Part shown: positions 1 through 8,033 of the stretch, piece after piece
Layout of the letters: the number at the start of each line of letters is the position of its first letter
Position numbering within the stretch: the stretch's first letter is position 1
Source: Acidimicrobiaceae bacterium
Lineage (GTDB): Bacteria > Actinomycetota > Acidimicrobiia > Acidimicrobiales > Aldehydirespiratoraceae
Assembly: GCA_018699415.1 (NCBI GenBank)
Contig: JABIQM010000274.1
Coordinates: 1-51,249, forward strand
Length of the DNA stretch: 51,249 nt
Direction of reading: 5' to 3'
Program-made: the position numbers and the translations under genes
Notes under the pieces: model-generated
What the model was told of the DNA's origin: nothing
The model's input: the letters and a program-made list of their open reading frames with translations, nothing else
Database searches by the model: none

Positions 1-1019
1 AGCGTGCCCTCATCGCTGTCCTCTGCACCATCCCTGTATGCCACGATGGGTCGGCCGTCCAGGAGGATGGCTGCGTCGGATTCCTCGCCGACATCGCTGC
101 TTTCACCGTCGCCGTCTAGATCGATCAGCGTCGCCAGCGAGCGGAACGAGCCAGCTGGTTCGGCTCGGACGATGCCATGGCCATCGTCGCCCTCGATGTC
201 GAGCTGGACCGCGTAGGTCGTTCCCGCCGTCAACTCGACGGCTAGAGCAGAGGGCCCACTAGAGATTTCATCCTCAACAAACACGCATGTGAGTTGGTCG
301 AGGCTGTCGATAGTCGAGCCCGAATAGATGCCCATTTGGAAATCCGTGCCTGTATTGAACTTGGCCTGAATGTGCCAGACCTGAGTACTCGGCGGGGTGA
401 ATGTCAGCCAGATCGTCCGAGAGACCGTCTGGGTGCCACAGGCGACCGGCTCACCGGCTTCGGCCGTCTCGGACCCCTCGAACTCCACGGCGATCACCGC
501 CGTCGACGCTTCGTCGCGGAACTCCAACGGTGCCCGGTCGGTGAAGGCGTCAGCACCCAGGTTGAGTCGGGCAACGCCGGCGCCAGCCGAACCGGGCTGG
601 CCCGATTCGTACGCTGATAGTTGGACGTATTTGACCTCTCCCTCCGCCAGTGTCACAGGGCTGCTGACCGCGTCATAGCTGTGGTCCGAATCGTCGTAAC
701 AAGAGCTGGTGTAGTCGGTCAGCGACTCGGCCCACGCGATTGTCGTGTCAATATTGGCGCCGGTCGCGTACGTGACATAGTCGCCGGCCGTCGGCGCAGT
801 GAACTCCCACCACACGGTCGGCGAATCACTTCCTTCGCAGTACTCCTCGTCCGCCTCTGTAGTCGCGTCGGTCAAGTCGACCCACACCTCGACCCCTTCG
901 GCAATCGGTGCGGCGTCAGCGAAGTTGTCGTTGGCTGGCACGGCGGCCAACGCTGGTGCAACCACTCCGACGGTAAGGACAGCGACCAGAAAGACGACAC
1001 GCGAACTATTTAATTTCAT
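1..1019 (-). CDS. Secreted acidic protein, partial (C-terminus outside window)
   Basis: An open frame runs on the minus strand from an ATG at 1019 to the window edge, about 339 codons with no stop. It begins with a Sec-type signal peptide: MKLNSSR, then a hydrophobic stretch ending APALA, with cleavage probably just before AVPANDNF. The mature part is rich in Asp, Glu, Ser and Thr. It contains two similar beta-rich blocks, each with an aromatic segment (TVWWEFTAP near residue 60, TIWLTFTPP near 190) and a pair of Cys. This resembles the bacterial pre-peptidase C-terminal type of beta-sandwich (NDNF...WWEFTAP...YTV), although I cannot assign a family firmly. Near the edge there is a DLDGDGESSD calcium-loop-like motif. 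An AAGGA sequence abuts the ATG, closer than usual. Likely an exported, calcium-binding surface protein of unknown function. Confidence 0.75.
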   Translation of the reverse strand, partial: MKLNSSRVVFLVAVLTVGVVAPALAAVPANDNFADAAPIAEGVEVWVDLTDATTEADEEYCEGSDSPTVWWEFTAPTAGDYVTYATGANIDTTIAWAESLTDYTSSCYDDSDHSYDAVSSPVTLAEGEVKYVQLSAYESGQPGSAGAGVARLNLGADAFTDRAPLEFRDEASTAVIAVEFEGSETAEAGEPVACGTQTVSRTIWLTFTPPSTQVWHIQAKFNTGTDFQMGIYSGSTIDSLDQLTCVFVEDEISSGPSALAVELTAGTTYAVQLDIEGDDGHGIVRAEPAGSFRSLATLIDLDGDGESSDVGEESDAAILLDGRPIVAYRDGAEDSDEGT

Positions 1020-1329
1020 TCCTTATTTCTAGCTGCTACGCGTCCGGATTTCTAGCTGCTACGCGTCCGTCTTATATTGTGTGGCGATAGATCAACGGCG
1101 AGCGTCCAATCACTCTCGATAGCCGCACCGGCTCGCGTGATTCGGTGAGAGTTGATTCTTGACTCACAGAACTCGCCGTCTACGGCTGTCTTGGAATAGC
1201 AGTACGCGGGTTCAACCCCTGTCTCAGGCTCTCAGAGGCAGAAGCCAAACAGCACCTGGCCGCCGCCTCACGACTTATTGTCCACCACATCGACGCGACG
1301 AACATGGCGCCTCGACGTGCTCCGTCACA
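1020..1329. other. Gene-poor interval upstream of the secreted protein
   Basis: No convincing gene is seen here. The interval holds the 5' leader of the secreted protein, with a perfect tandem repeat close to its start codon, followed by sequence without clear coding bias on either strand. A tRNA T-arm-like string near 1205-1230 was examined and dismissed. The promoter of the secreted protein should lie here. Confidence 0.5.
1025..1069. repeat. Perfect 22-bp direct repeat in a gene leader
   Basis: Two identical 22-bp copies, 1025-1046 and 1048-1069, are separated by a single G, giving a 23-bp period. Each copy contains TAGCTGCTACGCGTCCG. They lie 6 to 50 bp upstream of the ATG at 1019, so they fall in the 5' untranslated leader or the core promoter of the secreted protein. 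They could be a duplicated operator or a slippage product. Confidence 0.85.
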
Positions 1330-2169
1330 TCAGCCGAACGTGTTGGGATCGATCCCGCAATCATCGAATATTTCGAACATTGCCATCATCTGCTCCATTT
1401 CCATATCCTCACCCACATCCCCCTCCAATGCTTCCAGCACGCCGGACTCGATCAGGCCGTCGAGGTAGCAGTTCGCTTGATCCTCGGTCAGCCCAGAATC
1501 TGACACCATCTCTTCAACCATCAGATCACGCATGGCCGGGTTGTTGAGCATCATCGCCAGCATGTCAGGGTCGCTTCCGAAGTCTTCATCGCCAGCAGCG
1601 TCGTCGTCATCGTCGTCGTCGGGGCTGATACCGCACTCAGTCGCTCCATACATGTCGAGCCGGTCGGACGCAGCGTTCATTACGGGTTCGTCATTGAGTT
1701 CTTCCACCGCAGCGAAGTCAAGAGCGAAGACGTCCCAATCGACCGCTCTCAGCATGGACGCTATCTCGATCTGCCCAACCTGGATCACCTCGAGGTCTGC
1801 CTTGATCTCAGCGGTGGGCGCGGCCGCGATCCCCTCCGTGAGCAAGGCTAGCTGATTGTCGAAGAACGCTTCTGCCCCTTCTGGGTCAACACTAAAGGGA
1901 TCGAACGAGTCGAGACGAGCATCTTGTTCGCGGAAAATGTCGCAGAACGCTCGCCCAATCCCAGCCATCTCGACATCATCATCACCATCACCATCACCAT
2001 CACCATCATCAGTTACCGCCACCGCAGCATCACCATCAGTCGCAACTTCGTCAGCACCACCATCAGTCGCAACTTCGTCAGCACCACACGCAGAGGCAAG
2101 GACGGCCAACACAAGAGCGGCGGCTGCGAGGCGAAAAAATGAAATCAAGATGCGTGGAATCTTTCTCAT
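1330..2169 (-). CDS. Acidic lipoprotein with tandem repeats
   Basis: A 279-aa exported protein. The N-terminus MRKIPR is followed by a hydrophobic core and the lipobox LASAC at about residues 24-28, predicting lipid attachment to the Cys. Directly after it come two copies of a VATDGGADE-type nonapeptide, an alternating Asp-Gly tract and, near residues 185-191, a run of seven Asp. The remaining sequence is predicted helical, with four scattered Cys. The C-terminal third (LTEDQANCYLDGLI) resembles short helical modules seen in other actinobacterial secreted proteins. It lies 100 bp downstream of rlmB on the same strand and is probably a separate unit. I do not recognise a function; the composition suggests a surface-exposed, cation-binding stalk followed by a helical domain. 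Confidence 0.75.
   Translation of the reverse strand: MRKIPRILISFFRLAAAALVLAVLASACGADEVATDGGADEVATDGDAAVAVTDDGDGDGDGDDDVEMAGIGRAFCDIFREQDARLDSFDPFSVDPEGAEAFFDNQLALLTEGIAAAPTAEIKADLEVIQVGQIEIASMLRAVDWDVFALDFAAVEELNDEPVMNAASDRLDMYGATECGISPDDDDDDDAAGDEDFGSDPDMLAMMLNNPAMRDLMVEEMVSDSGLTEDQANCYLDGLIESGVLEALEGDVGEDMEMEQMMAMFEIFDDCGIDPNTFG
1974..2087. repeat. CAT/CAC microsatellite plus tandem 27-bp repeat inside the lipoprotein gene
   Basis: Positions 1974-2012 are a trinucleotide-like run of ATC/ACC units encoding the Asp-Gly tract. Positions 2034-2060 and 2061-2087 are identical adjacent 27-bp units, each encoding nine residues just after the lipid-anchored Cys. Both are in frame, so slippage would alter stalk length without breaking the gene. 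Confidence 0.85.
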
Positions 2170-2270
2170 GTCGACAACAATAGCGTCACCCAGCTACTCC
2201 AAAGCGGAACACGCCATTTCAGCAAAGCCCATCTGAGCGCGTGCCAGTGGGCTCTGACTCTCTTCGTCAC

Positions 2271-3218
2271 TTACTGTCCGCGGCGACGGGCGACTTCGTA
2301 ACAACCCACTGCGGCGGCGTTGCTGACGTTGAGCGAACCGAGGACGCCGAGCATCGGGATCGATGCCACGGTGTCACAGCGCTCGCGAACGAGGCGCGAC
2401 AGGCCTGGGCCCTCCGCCCCAAGCACAAGGGCCACGGGCTCGTCAGCCATCGGAAGATCGAAGATCGATCGATCTCCACCAGCATCAAGACCAACAGTCC
2501 AGATGCCGCGACCACTGAGGGTTTTCATCGCCGATGGCAGGCCGCCCACAACAGCCATGCGGAGGTGCTCCACGGCACCCGCGGCCGCCTTCGCGACGGT
2601 GGGGGTGACATGGGCGGCACGATGTCGAGGCAGAATGATGCCAGTGACCCCGCAGCATTCGGCGGTGCGGAGAATGGCGCCAAGGTTGCCCGGGTCGGTG
2701 ATTCCATCGAGCATCAGCAAGAACGGTTTGGTTCCATCGATTTCTGGCTCCATCAGCTCTTCGAGTTCAATGGCCCGAAGTGGTGCCGCCATGGCAAGAA
2801 CACCCTGGGAACCGTCGGTGCGCGTCATGGACTCGAACTTGCTGCGCGCAATTTCGCGCAAGGTCACCTTCTGCTCGTCGGCGAGATCGATAATGTCGTC
2901 GAGAATCGGCGCAGAGTCGAGATCACTGGCGAATATCACCTCGCGCGTTCGACGAGTACCGGCCATCAACAACTCACGAACGGCGTGACGGCCTTCAACC
3001 TGGTCTCCGCCCAACGAGCTGCGGCGGTCTTCATCAGTCTGACGAAGCGGCGTGGTGCCGCGTTGGCCCTCGCGACCGCGACCTTTCTGTTTGGGTTGCC
3101 CCTTGCCCCGGCTGTTCGGCTTGCCTCCGCCGCGGGCGTCCTTGTTCGCGCTACGAGGTCCCTTGGAACCCCCACCCTTTGGTCGACCGCCGCCTTTGCC
3201 TCTACGTTCGTTTCTCAT
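2271..3218 (-). CDS. rlmB: TrmH/SpoU-family 23S rRNA 2'-O-methyltransferase RlmB
   Basis: A 315-aa SPOUT methyltransferase expected to methylate the ribose of a guanosine in domain V of 23S rRNA (G2251 in E. coli), using S-adenosylmethionine. The first ~70 residues are a Gly/Lys/Arg-rich disordered extension. Then come the substrate-binding domain (EGRHAVRELL, TRTDGSQGVLA) and the knotted catalytic domain with its three motifs: LDGITDPGNLGAILRTAEC, LVLGAEGPGLS and IPMLGVLGSLNVSNAAAV. The ATG at 3218 overlaps the ispF stop (ATGA), which decides the start; an upstream in-frame start at 3242 would overlap ispF further. ispD-ispF-rlmB is a standard actinobacterial order, but the cysS gene often found between ispF and rlmB is absent here. 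Confidence 0.93.
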   Translation of the reverse strand: MRNERRGKGGGRPKGGGSKGPRSANKDARGGGKPNSRGKGQPKQKGRGREGQRGTTPLRQTDEDRRSSLGGDQVEGRHAVRELLMAGTRRTREVIFASDLDSAPILDDIIDLADEQKVTLREIARSKFESMTRTDGSQGVLAMAAPLRAIELEELMEPEIDGTKPFLLMLDGITDPGNLGAILRTAECCGVTGIILPRHRAAHVTPTVAKAAAGAVEHLRMAVVGGLPSAMKTLSGRGIWTVGLDAGGDRSIFDLPMADEPVALVLGAEGPGLSRLVRERCDTVASIPMLGVLGSLNVSNAAAVGCYEVARRRGQ

Positions 3219-3703
3219 CGCAGCACCAGGGCTACGGCCCACGCGGCGATTCCCTCGCCGCGGCCAAGGGCCCCGACTCCTTCGGTACGACGACCGGTAA
3301 TGGTCACTGGTGCGCCAACAGCGTCACTCAAGGTGTGTTGCATTTCATCCTTCTTGGGGGCGAGCCTGGGCCGGTCGAGGACGACCGAGCAATCGATATT
3401 GCCGACACGCCATCCTTCGGCGTGCACGGCGGCGGCAGCCTGACGGAGCAACTCAATGCTGTTGGCGCCAGCGAGTCCAGGATCAGTATCGGGGAACATT
3501 TGGCCGATATCGCCGAGGCCGCAGGCACCGAGAATGGCGTCGGCACAGACATGGGCGACGACATCGGCGTCGCTGTGGCCCACCAGCCCTTTCACATCGG
3601 CGAACGTGACGCCTCCGAGAACAAGTCGACGATCAGGGTCATCGGAGCTGGCGTGAACATCGAAGGCCTGCCCGACGCGGAACGGAACCGGATCGTCGCT
3701 CAC
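3215..3703 (-). CDS. ispF: 2-C-methyl-D-erythritol 2,4-cyclodiphosphate synthase
   Basis: A 162-aa homotrimeric cytosolic enzyme of the MEP isoprenoid pathway. It converts CDP-methylerythritol 2-phosphate to the cyclodiphosphate with loss of CMP. The metal-binding pair is seen in FDVH near residue 14 and in GHSDADVVAHV near residue 43. The substrate loop GDIGQMFPDTDP (64-75) and the C-terminal TGRRTEGVGALGRGEGIAA (nucleotide pocket) are intact. Length is normal. Its start overlaps the ispD stop and its stop overlaps the rlmB start, each by 4 bp, indicating translational coupling. Confidence 0.96.
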   Translation of the reverse strand: MSDDPVPFRVGQAFDVHASSDDPDRRLVLGGVTFADVKGLVGHSDADVVAHVCADAILGACGLGDIGQMFPDTDPGLAGANSIELLRQAAAAVHAEGWRVGNIDCSVVLDRPRLAPKKDEMQHTLSDAVGAPVTITGRRTEGVGALGRGEGIAAWAVALVLR

Positions 3704-4419
3704 GAGTCATTCTCCGCAGGCCGTGTTTCCGCAAGCCGTGTTTCCGTAAGCAAGGCCCGGGCCACGAGCAAGTCGGCCGGCGTGGTCAGTTTGAGATTGC
3801 GAGGATCGCCAGGCACGAGCACCACTGTGCCACCCGCAGCCTCGACGAGCGTGGCGTCATCGGTGGCATCGTGGCCCGAGGCGTGAGCGGCTCGTAGGGC
3901 AGACGCTGCAAAACCCTGCGGGGTCTGCACCGCAACGAGCGTGGATCGATCGATGACACCGCCGCCATGTCGGCGAATTGTGTCGGTAACCGGCACCGAC
4001 GGCACCGCGGCCACCGCTCCTGCGCGGACTGCAGCCACCACCGATGCATAGACGGCATCATCGGCCAGAGGACGAGCGCCATCGTGGACGACAATCACTT
4101 CGGCGTCTGCGGGAACAACTGCAAGACCAGCCCGAGTTGACCCAGCGCGCGAATCCGCGCCGGCGACCACGGCGACCAGACTTCCAGCGCACTCCGCAGC
4201 GAGAGCCGAGTCGGCCACACGTTCAGCCGGAAGGACCACGACCACTCCTTCAGCGTGGCGCGCAGCCACGATCACGGAATGGTCGACTACACGCCTTCCG
4301 GCGAGGTCGAGAAACTGCTTCGGTGCACCGAACCGAGTACCCGATCCAGCGGCAACAACAACGACCCATACCCCGCGCCGCGGGTCACTGTCACCCAGCA
4401 TGGGGCACCGAATCGACAT
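3700..4419 (-). CDS. ispD: 2-C-methyl-D-erythritol 4-phosphate cytidylyltransferase
   Basis: A 239-aa enzyme that transfers CMP from CTP to methylerythritol 4-phosphate, the third MEP-pathway step. The CTP-binding loop VVVAAGSGTRFGAPKQFLDL lies near residues 20-39. Later motifs are VIVVHDGARPL (substrate and metal), VPVTDTIRR and VQTPQGFAASAL. The ATG at 4419 is used here; ATG at 4401 would also work and removes only a non-conserved tip. The gene is divergent from the Crp-family regulator, with about 35 bp between starts, so their promoters overlap. Pairing with the following ispF places both in one unit. Confidence 0.95.
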   Translation of the reverse strand: MSIRCPMLGDSDPRRGVWVVVVAAGSGTRFGAPKQFLDLAGRRVVDHSVIVAARHAEGVVVVLPAERVADSALAAECAGSLVAVVAGADSRAGSTRAGLAVVPADAEVIVVHDGARPLADDAVYASVVAAVRAGAVAAVPSVPVTDTIRRHGGGVIDRSTLVAVQTPQGFAASALRAAHASGHDATDDATLVEAAGGTVVLVPGDPRNLKLTTPADLLVARALLTETRLAETRPAENDS

Positions 4420-4454
4420 CAGGTGGGGTCATCTCACTAGTGTGGGCTGAAATC

Positions 4455-5114
4455 ATGACTGACTCCACCCTCCTCCGTTCGACTTTGCTCTTTGGCGATC
4501 TCGATGAAGACAGCCTGCAGGAAATCGTCGTCGCCTCCGAAGAACGTTCTTTGCGTCGTGGCGACGTGCTTTTCAGCGAACACGACGAGCCTGATGCTCT
4601 CTACGTCATAGTTTCAGGACGAGTTGCCATCGCCAACAAATCGGTTGATGGCCGCGAGTCGATGGTGGCCCTCATGGAGCCCGGCGATCTCTTCGGCGAG
4701 ATGGGGCTCTTCGATCGTGTCGGCCGCTCCGCGCAAGCGCGGGCACTGGAGCCGTCGGCCGTCATCAGGGTTCCCTACGGGCCGCTCGGCGACATCTACG
4801 GACGTCGCCCTCAGGAGATGTGGAACGTGGTGAAGCTATTGGCCCGCCGCCTTCGTTCGATGGACCAGGCCCTCGCTGATTCGGTCTTCCTTGATGTGAC
4901 CGGCCGCACAGCCAAGCGCCTCCTTGAGCTTGCTGGCGACGGCGACGAGTTCGTCCTGCCCATGACGCAGGAAGAATTGGCCGGCATGGTTGGCGCGAGC
5001 CGCGAACGGGTCAACAAAGCCATCGCCTCGTTCGTGAAGCTCGGATGGATAGATCAAAACGACCGTCGCTACATGATCACCAATCGCGAGCAGCTATCGA
5101 TCCGTTCTCGCTGA
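4455..5114 (+). CDS. Crp/Fnr-family transcriptional regulator (cAMP-receptor type)
   Basis: A 219-aa DNA-binding regulator of the length and layout of mycobacterial Crp (Rv3676) and corynebacterial GlxR. The N-terminal cyclic-nucleotide domain has the phosphate-binding cassette FGEMGLFD...RSAQARA (residues ~78-95), with the Arg-Ser pair that contacts cyclic phosphate in CAP. A dimer helix follows, then a winged helix-turn-helix (TQEELAGMVGASRERVNKAI, ~172-191). The ATG at 4455 is chosen; a GTG at 4440 is in frame. An 8-bp palindrome CACTAGTG at 4435-4442 sits at the start region and might be an autoregulatory site. In many actinobacteria this position next to ispD is held by carD. Confidence 0.88.
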   Translation: MTDSTLLRSTLLFGDLDEDSLQEIVVASEERSLRRGDVLFSEHDEPDALYVIVSGRVAIANKSVDGRESMVALMEPGDLFGEMGLFDRVGRSAQARALEPSAVIRVPYGPLGDIYGRRPQEMWNVVKLLARRLRSMDQALADSVFLDVTGRTAKRLLELAGDGDEFVLPMTQEELAGMVGASRERVNKAIASFVKLGWIDQNDRRYMITNREQLSIRSR

Positions 5115-5127
5115 TCAACCCGCTGGT

Positions 5128-6480
5128 TCAGTCGACGAAACCGGCCAGCGCCATTGCGGCCGCCAGCGTCGGCGCTCGCAAGATCTCAAGCTCCGGGACG
5201 TCGACGGTTGCCGCCTTCGGCACGATTGCCCGCCTGAACCCCATGCGGGCTGACTCGGTGAGCCGCCGTTCGAGATGACCAACATGGCGCAGTTCGCCAC
5301 CGAGTCCAACTTCTCCGATCGCGACAAGGTCATCGGGAAGAGGCTGGCCCGTGAGCGATGAAACGATCGCTAGCGCGAGCGCAGCGTCGGCTCCAGGATC
5401 TGTGACTCTCACGCCACCGACCGCGAGCGCATAGACATCATTGGCCATAACCGGGATACCGCATCGTCGTTCAATTACAGCCAAAAGCATCGCCAGTCGG
5501 CCTTGGTCGATCCCCTGAGCGCTTCGGCGTGGGTTCGTGAGTTGGCTCTGCGCCACGAGTGCCTGCACCTCGATGAGTAGCGGCCGGTTTCCGTCAACGG
5601 TCGGCACAATCCCCGAACCAGAAACGCCGGTGACACGATCAGAGAGAAACAAGCCGCTGGGGTCGTCGACAGGTGTAAGCCCGGACCCATCCATCTGCAA
5701 GAGACCGACCTCGGTGGTTGGACCGAAGCGATGTTTGCTCGCCCGTAGCAGCCGAAGGCCATGATGACGATCGCCCTCAAACTCGAGCACCGTGTCGACC
5801 ACATGCTCGAGCACCCGTGGCCCGGCGAGTGTGCCTTCCTTGGTGACGTGGCCGACGAGCAGGACGCCCGTACCCGCCCGCTTGGCGTGCTGCACGAGCG
5901 TGTGGGCACACTCACGCACCTGCGCTACCGAACCCGGCGCAGAGGCGAGGACGGGATCGTGGAGCGTCTGCACGGAGTCGATAACGACGAGGTCTGGCTT
6001 GATTTCCTCGAGATGGCCGACGATGTGAGGCAGGACAGTCTCGGCAACGAGCCACACGTCCGGGTGAACTGCCGAGAGCCGATCAGCGCGGCCGCGAACC
6101 TGCGCCGCTGACTCCTCCCCCGACACATAAAGCCCCCGCAGCCCGGTCTTGGCCGCAGCCCCGAGAAGTTGGAGCACAAGGGTGGACTTGCCGATGCCTG
6201 GTTCGCCACCAACGAGCGTGACAGAGCCTGGCACGAGTCCGCCGCCAAGCACCCGGTCAACCTCGCTCAGCCCTGTCGACCGAGCGGCAGCATCGTCATG
6301 AGTGACCTCGTTCATCGGCTGGGGAGTGGAGGGCGGCGACAGGGGCGAAGAGATTGCCTCGCGAACATCGAGTTCCTCGACCATTGTGTTCCACTCGCCG
6401 CATCCAGCGCAGCGGCCGGCCCATTTCGGTGCCGCCGACCCACATTCGGTGCAGCGATACAGTGTTCTCGTCTTCGCCAT
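5128..6480 (-). CDS. radA: DNA repair protein RadA (branch-migration helicase)
   Basis: A 450-aa RecA-like ATPase that assists recombination-intermediate processing. The N-terminal four-Cys zinc finger is intact (CTECG...CAGCGEW, residues 10-30). The Walker A GGEPGIGKSTL is near residue 92 and Walker B LVVIDSVQTL near 165. The RadA-specific motif, normally KNRFG, appears here as KHRFG, a conservative change. The C-terminal Lon-like domain (residues ~300-450) ends in IVPKAATVDVPELEI. The stop lies 13 bp from that of the convergent crp-like gene, leaving little room for separate terminators. disA, a frequent partner, is not adjacent. Confidence 0.95.
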   Translation of the reverse strand: MAKTRTLYRCTECGSAAPKWAGRCAGCGEWNTMVEELDVREAISSPLSPPSTPQPMNEVTHDDAAARSTGLSEVDRVLGGGLVPGSVTLVGGEPGIGKSTLVLQLLGAAAKTGLRGLYVSGEESAAQVRGRADRLSAVHPDVWLVAETVLPHIVGHLEEIKPDLVVIDSVQTLHDPVLASAPGSVAQVRECAHTLVQHAKRAGTGVLLVGHVTKEGTLAGPRVLEHVVDTVLEFEGDRHHGLRLLRASKHRFGPTTEVGLLQMDGSGLTPVDDPSGLFLSDRVTGVSGSGIVPTVDGNRPLLIEVQALVAQSQLTNPRRSAQGIDQGRLAMLLAVIERRCGIPVMANDVYALAVGGVRVTDPGADAALALAIVSSLTGQPLPDDLVAIGEVGLGGELRHVGHLERRLTESARMGFRRAIVPKAATVDVPELEILRAPTLAAAMALAGFVD

Positions 6481-6545
6481 CGCCGCACCCTACGCGACCC
6501 GTATGACAGCAGAGATGCAGCAGTGCGCTGAGTGCGTGTTGGGAA

Positions 6546-8033
6546 CTAGGTGGAGCGGCGGGCTCGCAGGAGGTCCTCAAAGCCTCGAACGATGGTGTGC
6601 TCAGTTTCTGGCGCTTCCTCGGCACCAGTGACGAAGAAGCCAGTCGCCACGCCCAACTCTTTCGCCGCTTCGAGATGCTCAGGCTTGTTGGAGAGGTAGA
6701 AGCAGTCGTAGAGATCGACCGACATCGTGCGCCGGGTGGCTTCAAAGAGCGCTGGCTCCGGCAGTGCCGAACCAACGTCACCGCTAACCATCCACGACGA
6801 CACAACACCTTCAAGCGACGCCATGCGGCGTAGTCGGTCACCCCAAAGGCGTGGCTGATTGCCGACCGCAGCGACTGGCAAACGGCTGCTGGCCATGCGA
6901 TCAAGGAACGGATGCAGACCAGGAACGAGCCGGAACGACGAGAGGTAGCGCGTCTCGATTTCATCAGCCATCGGACCGAGCCCGACGTTGCTCCAGAATT
7001 CTTCGGGCGAGATCCGGCCGAGAATGAGTTGTCGATGATCACTGCGGATGACTTCTGGATCGATCTCAGGACGCTCAGCGGTGATCAGCGGGACCAACAG
7101 CCCTTCGAGCGGATCAGTCGGGCGAACGATCACGCCATGCACGTCGACAATCAGCATCCGCAGTAGGCGACGACGAGGACGGTTGGCCTCAGCCTCGCGG
7201 GTAGCAGCGCGCTTTTGACGTTGTCGGGCGTCGCGTCGACGTCGGCCCTTTGGCACCCTCCACGTCGCCAGCAAAAAGCTGCCGAGACGAGAGAGAAGCA
7301 CCAATACGAGGAGGATGCCGGCGATGATCGCGACCAGGGCCCAAACGCGCGGAAGAATGTCATACGCCGATGAGCGAGCATCGATATCGGTGCTGGCATC
7401 GCCAAAGGCAAAGGTCCAGGTAACCGTCTCATCAGTTACGTCACCAGATTCAGATGAGGCTCCGCTCGGCATGGTCACGTTGACCGTGAGGCCGAGCGAC
7501 TCTTCGAACGACGTACCGGCCGCCGTCTCGATACTCAGCAGGGAGCGACCGAGCGGCGTGCCGGCGAGTTCGCCAGCGAGCAGTTCGTCGCCAAGAACCT
7601 CCAACGACGGACTCGGGTCGACCGTGGCGCTAAAGGTGTAGTCGGTAGATGCTGGTCGCAGGCCGATCTTCGAAAACTCGTGGACCTCGGTGATCTCCAC
7701 ATCAGAGAAGATGACCTCGGGACCAAGTAACTCAGCCAGCACGCTCTCGAGTTCGGGCGCCGAGAGGAAGGGTTTCGATGCATGAAGCGTGATGCCGCCG
7801 TCTTCCACCGTGGGGCCAACGAGATCCCATCCAGCCGCAGCTAGGTCATCGAACCGGAGCTCGGTTGGATCACTGGTGACCAATGAGACTGCAGCGGCAT
7901 CAGCCACCATCGTGAGCGACACGGTACCGGAGCCATCGTCGTCGATGAAGACATCAACGGTCGAGTCAACGCGACACGCGCAGAGCAGGACGACGAGAAT
8001 CGTCCCCAAGACCAGCGCGCGCACCCGAAGCAT
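6546..8033 (-). CDS. Membrane protein: LppM-like lipoprotein domain, TM helix and degenerate HAD domain
   Basis: A 495-aa protein of unusual architecture. A signal sequence ends in a lipobox-like LCAC (Cys20). It is followed by a beta-rich domain similar to the LppM/DUF3153 family (DVFIDDDGSGTVSLTM near 27-42), one strong TM helix at ~230-250, a basic Arg/Lys linker and a HAD-fold domain (~293-495) that would face the cytosol. Each HAD catalytic motif is altered: DVHGV for DxDx(T/V), GNQ for motif II Ser/Thr, SALPEP where KPxP is usual, and SNKPEH for GDSxxD. Phosphatase activity is therefore unlikely. The ATG at 8033 is chosen because it begins the signal peptide. It lies between clpC and radA on one strand. 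Function is unknown; a sensor or scaffold linking envelope and cytosol is inference. Confidence 0.8.
   Translation of the reverse strand: MLRVRALVLGTILVVLLCACRVDSTVDVFIDDDGSGTVSLTMVADAAAVSLVTSDPTELRFDDLAAAGWDLVGPTVEDGGITLHASKPFLSAPELESVLAELLGPEVIFSDVEITEVHEFSKIGLRPASTDYTFSATVDPSPSLEVLGDELLAGELAGTPLGRSLLSIETAAGTSFEESLGLTVNVTMPSGASSESGDVTDETVTWTFAFGDASTDIDARSSAYDILPRVWALVAIIAGILLVLVLLSRLGSFLLATWRVPKGRRRRDARQRQKRAATREAEANRPRRRLLRMLIVDVHGVIVRPTDPLEGLLVPLITAERPEIDPEVIRSDHRQLILGRISPEEFWSNVGLGPMADEIETRYLSSFRLVPGLHPFLDRMASSRLPVAAVGNQPRLWGDRLRRMASLEGVVSSWMVSGDVGSALPEPALFEATRRTMSVDLYDCFYLSNKPEHLEAAKELGVATGFFVTGAEEAPETEHTIVRGFEDLLRARRST

Noticed and set aside
1195-1235. tRNA-like T-arm (GGGTTCAACCCC) in the gap before the secreted protein
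   Set aside because: The 3' acceptor strand has no partner 60-70 bp upstream and no anticodon or D-arm can be folded; treated as chance.
1974-2087. CRISPR-like repeat cluster
   Set aside because: The units are directly adjacent, in frame and without spacers, and no cas gene is nearby; it is a coding repeat.
2241-3443. 400-codon open frame on the plus strand
   Set aside because: It is antisense to rlmB and ispF, whose motifs are complete; its translation is low-complexity and matches no family.
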